Shown here in pieces: positions 1 through 4,968 of a stretch of DNA of 17,147 nucleotides. The stretch's first letter is position 1. Each line of letters starts with the position of its first letter. This DNA comes from JAJTHJ01 sp046316025 (GTDB lineage Bacteria > Pseudomonadota > Gammaproteobacteria > Burkholderiales > Burkholderiaceae_F): the NCBI GenBank assembly GCA_046316025.1, contig JBKCXU010000069.1, positions 1-17,147 on the forward strand, read 5' to 3'. The position numbers and the translations under genes are program-made. Below the pieces are notes generated by a model that made no database searches, was not told the origin of the DNA, and saw only the letters and a program-made list of their open reading frames with translations.

Positions 1-1
1 G

Positions 2-685
2 CTCGCCACTGCGGACTTTTTCCGCAAGCTGATCGAGGCCACCCCCGCGGCGAGCGACGAGCAGCACATCCCGACGCTGATCCATTCCGTGCCGCAACTG
101 CCGTCGCGTCCGGCGGCGATTCTGCGCAGCGGCGCCTCGCCGTTGCCCAAGCGGCGCGAAGCGCGCGACCGGTTGCTGCGCGCGGGCGCCACGCTCCTCG
201 CAATGCCCTGCAACACCGCGCACCACTGGTACGACGAGCTGACTGCCGACTGCGCTGTGCCTTTCGTGCACATCGTCGATGCCGCCTGCGCGGCAGCTGC
301 GCGCCGCGTGCCGGCCGGCGCCACACTCGGGTTGATCGCAACCGAGGCCACGCTGGTTGCCGAAATCTATCCGCGCCGCGCGGCCGACCTCGGTTACCGC
401 TGGTTGGCGCCGACACCGGAGCAGCAACGCGACGCCGTGCTGCCCGCCATTGCCGAAGTCAAGCTCGGCGACTTGCAGGCCGCCGGCCGGCGGTTGGAGC
501 CGGTGCTGGCCAGCCTCTCCGAGCGTGGCGCCGCGGCAGTGGTGCTCGCGTGCACGGAAACTCCGCTGGCGCTGGACGCGATCGGCTCGGTCTGGCGTGA
601 GCGCTGCATCGACACGAACGCCGCGCTGGCGGCGGCATGCGTGCGGAAGTGGGAGGCGATGCAGGCGGTGAGTCAGTTTGCGTAG
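2..685 (+). CDS. Aspartate/glutamate racemase family protein (5' end outside the window)
   Basis: The frame is open from base 2 to the TAG at 683-685, so the start lies upstream of the window. The first visible residues (ATADFFRKLIEATP) match the early part of the family just after its usual GGMGP-type start. The two hallmark cysteine motifs are present: AMPCNTAHHW in the first domain and LACTETPLAL in the second. In this family the two cysteines act as the acid/base pair for cofactor-independent inversion at C-alpha. The cytosolic enzyme most likely racemises aspartate or a related amino acid; substrate cannot be read from the sequence. The extreme 3' end, including the stop codon, lies in a 27-bp repeat that recurs at 1568-1594 beyond the BrnTA module, so the last few residues may have been altered by that insertion. 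Family assignment is firm; exact substrate is not. Confidence 0.88.
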   Translation, partial: LATADFFRKLIEATPAASDEQHIPTLIHSVPQLPSRPAAILRSGASPLPKRREARDRLLRAGATLLAMPCNTAHHWYDELTADCAVPFVHIVDAACAAAARRVPAGATLGLIATEATLVAEIYPRRAADLGYRWLAPTPEQQRDAVLPAIAEVKLGDLQAAGRRLEPVLASLSERGAAAVVLACTETPLALDAIGSVWRERCIDTNAALAAACVRKWEAMQAVSQFA

Positions 686-699
686 CTGGCGCGCGGGCC
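673..699 (+). repeat. Direct repeat, left copy, spanning the racemase stop codon
   Basis: TCAGTTTGCGTAG, four bases, then CGCGCGGGCC. The same arrangement recurs at 1568-1594 with 25 of 27 positions identical; only two of the four middle bases differ. The TAG inside it is the racemase stop. The two copies are 895 bp apart and bracket the toxin-antitoxin pair. Confidence 0.8.
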
Positions 700-830
700 G
701 CGGATTGGCACGGGGTTTCGGTGGCGACTGGACCGACCACACGGGCCAGACGATAAGCAAGTCGCTCGCGGGGTCGTCACGTGCGATCTGGGCGCTCCGG
801 TAGCGAGTGAAGCGTAGCGTCAGCGGAACT

Positions 831-861
831 GGCGCTGTATTGACATCGTCAATACAGCGCC
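831..861 (+). promoter_or_regulatory. 31-bp perfect palindrome, probable autoregulatory operator/promoter of brnTA
   Basis: Two perfect 14-base arms, GGCGCTGTATTGAC and GTCAATACAGCGCC, flank the three bases ATC. The consensus -35 hexamer TTGACA lies inside at 840-845. The palindrome ends 13 bases before the toxin ATG at 875. BrnTA-type modules are known to be repressed by their own antitoxin or complex, so this is the natural operator. No good -10 hexamer is obvious at 17 bp; CACACT at 863-868 would be the weak candidate. The toxin has almost no leader and no clear ribosome-binding site. Confidence 0.75.
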
Positions 862-874
862 GCACACTGTAGAC

Positions 875-1168
875 ATGGACGTGCACTTCGAGTTCGGCGG
901 GGAGTCGTTCGTGTGGGACGCCGCCAAGGCGGCGGCCAACCCGCGCAAGCACGGCGTGCGCTTCGAAGACGCTGCGACGGTTTTCTTCGACCCGCTGTTC
1001 AAGCTGGTCGACGCGTCGCGCCACGACGAAGCGCGTTACGCCGCAATTGGCTTCGACGCGCTGGGCCGCCTGCTGTACGTAGTGCACGTCGAAATCGAGG
1101 GAAACTTCATCCGCATCGTCTCCGCCCGCGTGGCGGACGCACGCGAGGAGCAACACTATGCTGAGTGA
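875..1168 (+). CDS. brnT: BrnT-family type II toxin (ribonuclease toxin)
   Basis: A 97-residue protein with the BrnT signature: FVWDAAKAAANPRKHGVRFEDAATVF (in two parts, residues 12-26 and 27-37) followed by the basic C-terminal core NFIRIVSARVADAREEQHY. Family members adopt a RelE-like fold, cleave RNA and arrest growth until bound by the BrnA antitoxin. Length is normal (about 90-100 aa). The ATG at 875 has no obvious Shine-Dalgarno sequence and lies 13 bases after a perfect palindrome, so weak or near-leaderless translation is likely. The 3' end overlaps the antitoxin start by 11 bases. The whole module lies between two copies of a 27-bp direct repeat, suggesting it was inserted after the racemase gene. 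Recognition is from conserved residues. Confidence 0.87.
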   Translation: MDVHFEFGGESFVWDAAKAAANPRKHGVRFEDAATVFFDPLFKLVDASRHDEARYAAIGFDALGRLLYVVHVEIEGNFIRIVSARVADAREEQHYAE

Positions 1169-1433
1169 ACGCCTGAAAAAGCGCCTGTCGCCCGACCGCC
1201 CGACGACCTCGATCACGCTGCGCATCCCGGTGGACGTGGTCGAGTCCATGAAGACAATCGCCGCCCGCAAGGGCATGGGCTACCAGACCCTGCTCAAGTC
1301 CTACATCGGCGAGGGTCTGCGCGTCGACGAAGCGCGCTACGCCGAGCCGCAAACCGCCAAGCTGCTGCGCGCGCTCAAGCGCAAAGGGGTGGACCCGCGG
1401 GTGCTCGCAGAGGCGGCGAAAGAGGCGGCGTAA
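1158..1433 (+). CDS. brnA: BrnA/CopG-like ribbon-helix-helix antitoxin
   Basis: A 91-residue protein starting MLSERLKKRLSPDRP, followed by the ribbon-helix-helix core TTSITLRIPVDVVESMKTI and the helix GMGYQTLLKSYIGEGLR (about residues 16-55). It should bind and neutralise the upstream toxin and bind the palindrome at 831-861 as a dimer to repress the operon. The ATG at 1158 is preceded by GAGGAG at 1145-1150, a far better ribosome-binding site than the toxin's, which fits antitoxin excess. The gene overlaps the toxin by 11 bases in another frame. The C-terminal tail (KGVDPRVLAEAAKEAA) is charged and probably forms the toxin-wrapping segment. It could equally be labelled a CopG-family antitoxin. 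Confidence 0.85.
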   Translation: MLSERLKKRLSPDRPTTSITLRIPVDVVESMKTIAARKGMGYQTLLKSYIGEGLRVDEARYAEPQTAKLLRALKRKGVDPRVLAEAAKEAA

Positions 1434-1466
1434 TTCCACTTCCACTTCATTCGGACACAAAGGCAC

Positions 1467-1538
1467 GTCGTTCCCGCGAAAGCGGGAATCCACGGACTCT
1501 CGCGAAAGTCGCTGGGTTCCCGCTTTCGCGGGAACGAC
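1467..1538. repeat. Inverted repeat of the dispersed GTTCCCGC...GCGGGAAC (dRS3-like) family, copy A
   Basis: Two perfect 22-base arms at 1467-1488 and 1517-1538 are separated by 28 bases. Each arm is itself palindromic (GTTCCCGCGAAAGCGGGAA). Related, less perfect copies occur at 7106-7182 and 13421-13450. The pattern resembles the short dRS3-type palindromes known from Neisseria and many other proteobacteria. The copy lies in the 263-bp gap between the BrnTA module and the converging VOC gene and could also act as a transcriptional stop. Confidence 0.8.
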
Positions 1539-1567
1539 GAAACTGCCCTGATGATCGAGACGTGGAA

Positions 1568-1594
1568 TCAGTTTGCGTAGCAGCCGCGCGGGCC
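1568..1594 (+). repeat. Direct repeat, right copy, downstream of brnTA
   Basis: This is the second copy of the 27-bp sequence at 673-699 (25/27 identical). It repeats the end of the racemase reading frame (codons for Gln-Phe-Ala-stop) outside any gene. The duplication of a gene end on both sides of an inserted module is what integration at a gene 3' end leaves behind. Confidence 0.8.
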
Positions 1595-1696
1595 ACCATT
1601 CGGCAAAGCCCTTCTGCCGGCGGCCCGATTGACCAGGCGAGAAAGGTAGGAGACCAAACCGACGCCTCGCTGTCACCGCGCGCTCACTGCGCTCGG

Positions 1697-2119
1697 TCAG
1701 TACGTGACGATTTCGTAGCGCAGCCCATCGGGATCCCGCACGAACAGCGCGTAGTAGCCCTGCGGGCTGTACTCCGGGAACTCCCTGGGCGGAATGTCGA
1801 CCACGGCGCCGATTTCAAGAAGCTGGGTATACAAGCGATCGACCTCGGCTCTGGAGTCGACCTTGAAGGCAAGGTGATGCAGCGCTCCCGGGCGCCGGCG
1901 CTGAACGCGCTCATTGGCCAGCTCCATACGCGGCGACGTGATCGCAATGCCGAGCCGGGGATGCTCATAGGAGACCACGTGCTTGTCGTGGGCCGGGAGC
2001 ACAGCCTCGGAGCGTTGATCGAGTTTGTAGCCGAGCAGAGGGAGGAACTTGTCGTAGAACGGAATGGCCTTCCGCATGTCGCCGACCGTGATCTCGATGT
2101 GGCTTAGCACTGGCTCCAT
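1697..2119 (-). CDS. VOC (vicinal oxygen chelate) family protein, glyoxalase/dioxygenase fold
   Basis: A 140-residue single-module VOC protein with two beta-alpha-beta-beta-beta repeats. The first begins VLSHIEITVGDMRKAIPFYDKFLPLLGY (read in two parts, residues 4-18 and 19-31). The second begins GALHHLAFKVDSRAEVDRLY (78-97), and the protein ends with the typical DPDGLRYEIV. Candidate metal ligands are His7, His81 or His82, and Glu136. The family includes glyoxalase I, ring-cleaving dioxygenases and fosfomycin-type resistance proteins; nothing here decides the substrate. The gene converges on brnTA. Its start is 33 bases beyond an attC-like element (2152-2229), but its base composition is like the host core, so I do not treat it as a cassette gene. 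Confidence 0.85.
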   Translation of the reverse strand: MEPVLSHIEITVGDMRKAIPFYDKFLPLLGYKLDQRSEAVLPAHDKHVVSYEHPRLGIAITSPRMELANERVQRRRPGALHHLAFKVDSRAEVDRLYTQLLEIGAVVDIPPREFPEYSPQGYYALFVRDPDGLRYEIVTY

Positions 2120-2151
2120 GGGCGACTCTCGTGGGGGCTACGTTTTGCGGC

Positions 2152-2229
2152 ACTCAACGTTGTCGATAACCGCCGGCGCATTGGCAGCGAAACCGGCTGT
2201 GGAACATCCCATTGATTGGCGGGTTAGGC
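2152..2229 (-). other. attC-like recombination site downstream of the nuclease gene (tentative)
   Basis: Read on the minus strand, this 78-bp element begins with GCCTAAC, a perfect inverse-core box (RYYYAAC). It ends with GTTGAGT, a perfect core box (GTTRRRY). Both face the orientation expected of an integron attC placed after a minus-strand gene; the nuclease stop is 28 bases before it. Internal pairing is only partial (GCCGG with CCGGC, CCGCC with GGCGG), so the long hairpin expected of an attC is weak or decayed. Judged alone this could be chance; a second candidate at 3289-3355 in the same relative position raises its credibility. Confidence 0.42.
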
Positions 2230-2256
2230 GCACGCGTCCGGACTTGCAGCATGACG

Positions 2257-3240
2257 CTAGAAAGGAATGTCGTCATCAAAGGGCGCGCTTGCGGGCTTCG
2301 GATTAGCTCCTTCCGGCAACGGAAGCGTGTTGACTACGTACAAATTCAAGATGTCTTCGCGGTCCATGAACAGAATCTGACTGCGTTTTGAAGCATCCAG
2401 TTTTCCGCCAAGCCAGTTTCTTGCCTGCTTTGTTATCTCGCCGCCGGCAACGATGAAAGCGTGATCTACAAGCACCTTCTTGCTCGTTTCAGGATCGAAC
2501 AGTTCATGACCAAGCATCATCAGGGTTTGGTTGTAGATCTCCGCAATATTCGCGTTCGACGTTCTGCTGGCACCTGCGGCGTCCAACTTTCCTTTCTTCG
2601 CTTGTATGCCGAAGTACAGCACGTGTTGCGACGGCAGCATGTAACGCATCCAGACGTCCTTACCGTACTCCAGTACCTTGTCCTTGTGTCCAGCCGCTGT
2701 GATTCTATGAAAACCGAGTTGCCGAAAGAGTGGCAGTAAAACCGACTCTATGAGTTCATCCTCGGAGCAAACATCGAGGTAATGGCTGAGTTGACTCCGT
2801 CGCTTAACTTCGTTCGGAGTGAACGGGCGATGCGGGTTGGCAACGGTGGAGAGCGTCTTCGTTCCGATGTGCCGAATGTATAGGTGGGAGTCTTCACCGT
2901 AGAACGCCTCGAACCCTTCTCGCTCCAAGGGCTTGTTCAATGCTTCCAAGGCAAGCAGCCTTCCGGGATCGTTGCCTTCTGCATCCGATTTCTGCATCAG
3001 CAGGCGCAGTACACTGACAAAGCGGTCTGGTAAGGCGTACGCCTTAGACTGAGGCTCCAAGAGCAGTTCGGCCAATCTGTCCGATGCCCATGTCCTTCTC
3101 GTAGAGCCGTCGTGGACGAAATCCAAGTCGCACTCTTCGAAAAATTGAGTGATGCGACTACTTGAACGATAGGGGAAATACTTCGCGTCCCCAACCACCA
3201 TTTCCGCGATAGCTCGCAGGTTTCGGTTCTTGAACTGCAT
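2257..3240 (-). CDS. Mrr-like restriction-endonuclease-fold (PD-(D/E)XK) protein, putative defence nuclease
   Basis: A 327-residue protein with a probable N-terminal domain (about residues 8-62, including YRSSSRITQFFEECDLDF) and a C-terminal nuclease-like domain (about 160-300). The latter starts with a helix DELIESVLLPLFRQLGF containing a conserved-type Glu. It then shows EYGKDVWMRY (Asp195) and a beta strand YFGIQAKKGKLD, giving the D...QxK arrangement (Asp195, Gln213, Lys215) of Mrr-like PD-(D/E)XK enzymes. I infer DNA cleavage or a related effector role, possibly in phage defence. The N-terminal part resembles, from memory, small domains fused to AbiJ-like effectors, with low confidence. 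The DNA is visibly lower in GC than its neighbours. No methylase is adjacent, and there is no clear Shine-Dalgarno before the ATG. attC-like sites lie on both sides, suggesting a mobile cassette. Confidence 0.6.
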   Translation of the reverse strand: MQFKNRNLRAIAEMVVGDAKYFPYRSSSRITQFFEECDLDFVHDGSTRRTWASDRLAELLLEPQSKAYALPDRFVSVLRLLMQKSDAEGNDPGRLLALEALNKPLEREGFEAFYGEDSHLYIRHIGTKTLSTVANPHRPFTPNEVKRRSQLSHYLDVCSEDELIESVLLPLFRQLGFHRITAAGHKDKVLEYGKDVWMRYMLPSQHVLYFGIQAKKGKLDAAGASRTSNANIAEIYNQTLMMLGHELFDPETSKKVLVDHAFIVAGGEITKQARNWLGGKLDASKRSQILFMDREDILNLYVVNTLPLPEGANPKPASAPFDDDIPF

Positions 3241-3288
3241 CGCGTCGTTGTTAATCTTTACGCGGATGAGGACGCTCGATTCTCGGAC

Positions 3289-3355
3289 GCCTAAGGTCTA
3301 AGTTCAGGGGCGTGCCGCCGATAGGCGGAGCGTCCACTGCAACGCAGAGTCAGGC
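3289..3355 (-). other. attC-like site (integron gene-cassette recombination site) between the two island genes
   Basis: Read on the minus strand, the 67-bp element runs: GCCTGAC (near the inverse core), a six-base spacer, TTGCAGTGGACG, an inner stem CTCCGCC/GGCGG around TATC, CACGCCCCTGAA, CTTAGAC, CTTAGGC (near the core GTTAGGC). TTGCAGTGGACG pairs imperfectly with CGCCCCTGAA, leaving one unpaired G in the left arm, the extra base typical of attC left arms. The terminal boxes are one base off consensus each, so the site may be inactive. It starts 8 bases after the stop of the secreted-protein gene and ends 49 bases before the nuclease start, exactly where an attC would sit in a minus-strand cassette array. 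Confidence 0.6.
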
Positions 3356-3362
3356 TTCTTAG

Positions 3363-4049
3363 TCATTTGAGCAACCCAAGAAAACCTTCTAGGTCGAAAT
3401 TATCAAAATCGGCCACTTGCCTCAACTTAATCGGTTTTACGAGCGAAAAGTTCTTCCAATTTTCCTTGAACTTTTCACCCCCACCTTCCGCGTTCGCATT
3501 GACGTTTTCTCTTATTCGCATCTTTTTCGTCATAAGATTTATGCTGATCGAGCGTTCAACAACAGGGCCTCGGTTTTGACTGCTATCGTAGCCAATCAGT
3601 TCGAAATCCGAGTTCTGGTAGCGAAAACTGTAGCTCCAATAGCCGTATCTGCCATGCGCGTAGTGAACGCGAAGAGTTCCTTTCTCTACGGAAACGACAA
3701 GCTCCGGCGCATAGTAGACGCCGCCGTCTTCAATTTCGGATGAAAAGCAATCACGATTCTCGATGGCTAGCTCATATCCATTTTGGCTGCTGAGGACAAC
3801 AATGATCCCTCTGCGGTTGCGATCCAGCTCTCCACGGTACTCATCCTTGACGAACTTGCTTTTGTCCGTTCCCTTGATTATGAAAACGTAGTCCGCTTGA
3901 TTGTCTCCATTTAAGTCTCCCTGAATTTTCTGGAAGACGACATATGCGGCTGGGACAAACTCGGTGGGGGATTTTGCGATTCTTGCCGTCGGTTGACCGA
4001 AAGCATTTGTTCCGATTGCAAGGAAGGTGATCAACGCAAGTTGATTCAT
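3363..4049 (-). CDS. Secreted hypothetical protein with an EF-hand/FG-GAP-like calcium loop
   Basis: A 228-residue protein with a signal-peptide-like start (MNQLALITFLAIGTNAFGQP), so it is probably periplasmic or exported. Residues 44-55 (GDLNGDNQADYV) form a DxNxDxxxD loop (Asp45, Asn47, Asp49, Asp53), as in EF-hand, dockerin and FG-GAP repeat proteins. The next stretch (FIIKGTD) resembles proteins with a single such repeat often described as VCBS- or FG-GAP-like. The remainder is rich in aromatic and polar beta-strand-like segments (YGYWSYSFRYQNSDFELIGY). No enzyme family is recognised. The ATG is preceded by AAGGTG five bases upstream. Base composition is lower in GC than the neighbours and an attC-like site follows the stop by 8 bases. 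That fits a gene cassette encoding an accessory exported protein. Specific function unknown. Confidence 0.7.
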   Translation of the reverse strand: MNQLALITFLAIGTNAFGQPTARIAKSPTEFVPAAYVVFQKIQGDLNGDNQADYVFIIKGTDKSKFVKDEYRGELDRNRRGIIVVLSSQNGYELAIENRDCFSSEIEDGGVYYAPELVVSVEKGTLRVHYAHGRYGYWSYSFRYQNSDFELIGYDSSQNRGPVVERSISINLMTKKMRIRENVNANAEGGGEKFKENWKNFSLVKPIKLRQVADFDNFDLEGFLGLLK

Positions 4050-4527
4050 TACGCACCTTGAGATTGGGTGGACTAAAGAAGTCCTAACCTAATTTTACCG
4101 CTACCGGCTTCACCGATTAACCTGGGCCCGGTAGCGGCTAACCGGACGCGACGCTAGCGCGCAAAGCCGCGCTGCGCCTTGACTTGCGCCAACTTGCTGC
4201 CGGTACGGAAATTACCAGTCGCGCCGGGGAACCCCGCCACCCGTTCTGCTTGGTCGACCATGAAGCCGGCGGCCGGCGTCTCTTCTCGCTGCTGCGGTTG
4301 GCCATGCATTTCGACGCTGCGATCTGCATTCGCGGGCGAGCCCTGCCCCGTCATGGAGCTGGGCGGGTAACGTGCGCTTGCCTTTGGCGTCCGCCAATGC
4401 CGCGGCACCGTATCGAGTGCCGGGTCCGGCACTGTTGTTTATGACAGGAGGCCGGCAAGCATCGGCCTACCTCCGAAGCTCGCGTCGTATTGTTCAAACA
4501 TTGGATGATGATTCGGCGAGGACAGCC
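4050..4527. other. 478-bp stretch without a confident gene
   Basis: The left part holds an inverted repeat (see 4098-4137) next to the lower-GC island. From about 4140 composition returns to host-like. A 92-codon minus-strand frame (4154-4432) and overlapping alternatives exist, but the translations look unlike any family I know. The minus-strand frame is rich in Pro, Gly, Arg and Gln, as expected of shadow frames or gene debris. The right end (4517-4521, GAGGA) is the ribosome-binding site of the antitoxin gene starting at 4528. This may be the scar of decayed genes at the island border. Confidence 0.5.
4098..4137. repeat. 10-bp perfect inverted repeat at the island's outer edge
   Basis: CCGCTACCGG at 4098-4107 and CCGGTAGCGG at 4128-4137 are separated by 20 bases. 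TAACC follows each side in the same orientation (4085-4089 and 4139-4143). It lies upstream of the secreted-protein gene. On the minus strand GTTAGGA at 4088-4082 is one base from an integron core site, so this could be the remains of a preceding cassette junction; it could also be an operator or weak terminator. Confidence 0.55.
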
Positions 4528-4779
4528 GTGAAATCCGTCTCCGCTCGCAACTTCACGCGCAACGTGGCGGCGTGCGGGCCGGTGTTTATTGCCGATCGTG
4601 GCCGCCCGGCTTTTGTGCTGCTCGGGATCGAGGACTACTGCCGGGTCGCCGGCAAGGGCGAGTTGAGCCTGCTCGCCACTATGGGCGCGATCCGGGGCGG
4701 CGAGGGGATCGAGTTCGGGCCGCTGCGCCTGAACCTGCGCAGCCGCGCCGCCGACCTGACAGGATCTGGGAGTTCCTGA
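4528..4779 (+). CDS. Orphan Phd/YefM-family antitoxin
   Basis: With the GTG start at 4528 the product has 83 residues. It reads VKSVSARNFTRNVAACGPVF, then IADRGRPAFVLLGIEDYCRV, and ends GIEFGPLRLNLRSRAADLTG. This matches the Phd/YefM pattern: an N-terminal DNA-binding dimer fold (about 1-50) and a C-terminal toxin-binding tail with an IEFxPxRL-type motif. I chose this start because GAGGA lies at 4517-4521 with normal spacing and the family begins here; a longer frame open from 4372 adds unrelated residues. In complete modules a PIN-domain toxin gene starts at or just after the antitoxin stop. Here a palindromic repeat begins about 20 bases after the stop and no toxin frame follows, so this is an orphan. 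It may still repress DNA or neutralise a toxin encoded elsewhere. Confidence 0.78.
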   Translation: MKSVSARNFTRNVAACGPVFIADRGRPAFVLLGIEDYCRVAGKGELSLLATMGAIRGGEGIEFGPLRLNLRSRAADLTGSGSS

Positions 4780-4798
4780 AATATAAGTGACAGCCAGT

Positions 4799-4900
4799 AC
4801 ACCCTCACCCGGCGCTTCGCGCCACCCTCTCCCGCTGATGCGGGCGAGGGTTGTTTGCTCCGCTCGCACGCATCAGTGGGAGAAGGGCCGGGGGCGAGGG
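4799..4900. repeat. REP/BIME-like palindromic repeat, copy 1
   Basis: A left unit (ACCCTCACCCGGCGC through CTCTCCCGCTGATGCGGG to CGAGGG, ending at 4850) faces a degenerate right unit (CATCAGTGGGAGAAGGG... GGGGGCGAGGG, ending at 4900). The outer ends can pair with each other and each half forms its own hairpin. Similar elements occur at 6211-6309, 9711-9782 and, degraded, near 17026. It separates the orphan antitoxin from the aminotransferase. Confidence 0.8.
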
Positions 4901-4968
4901 CAGGTCATCGCGTCCCCTCCGTTCCGCTGCACTGGTGGGTCGAATCCCCGTCATAATCCCCGCCCACC

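Noticed and set aside
686..830. Possible small gene or RNA between the racemase and brnTA
   Set aside because: No frame with a credible start or family and no tRNA-like or conserved RNA fold was seen; only the end of the direct repeat lies here.
1467..1538. CRISPR-like repeat spacing
   Set aside because: Only two arms, in inverted rather than direct orientation; this is a palindromic repeat, not an array.
1562..2107. A 181-codon plus-strand frame opposite the VOC gene
   Set aside because: It is antisense to a complete VOC protein with conserved metal-ligand motifs, and its translation resembles no family.
4154..4432. A 92-codon minus-strand frame in the gap before the orphan antitoxin
   Set aside because: No family recognised, there is no clear ribosome-binding site, and overlapping frames are equally open. 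It may be gene debris but cannot be supported as a gene.
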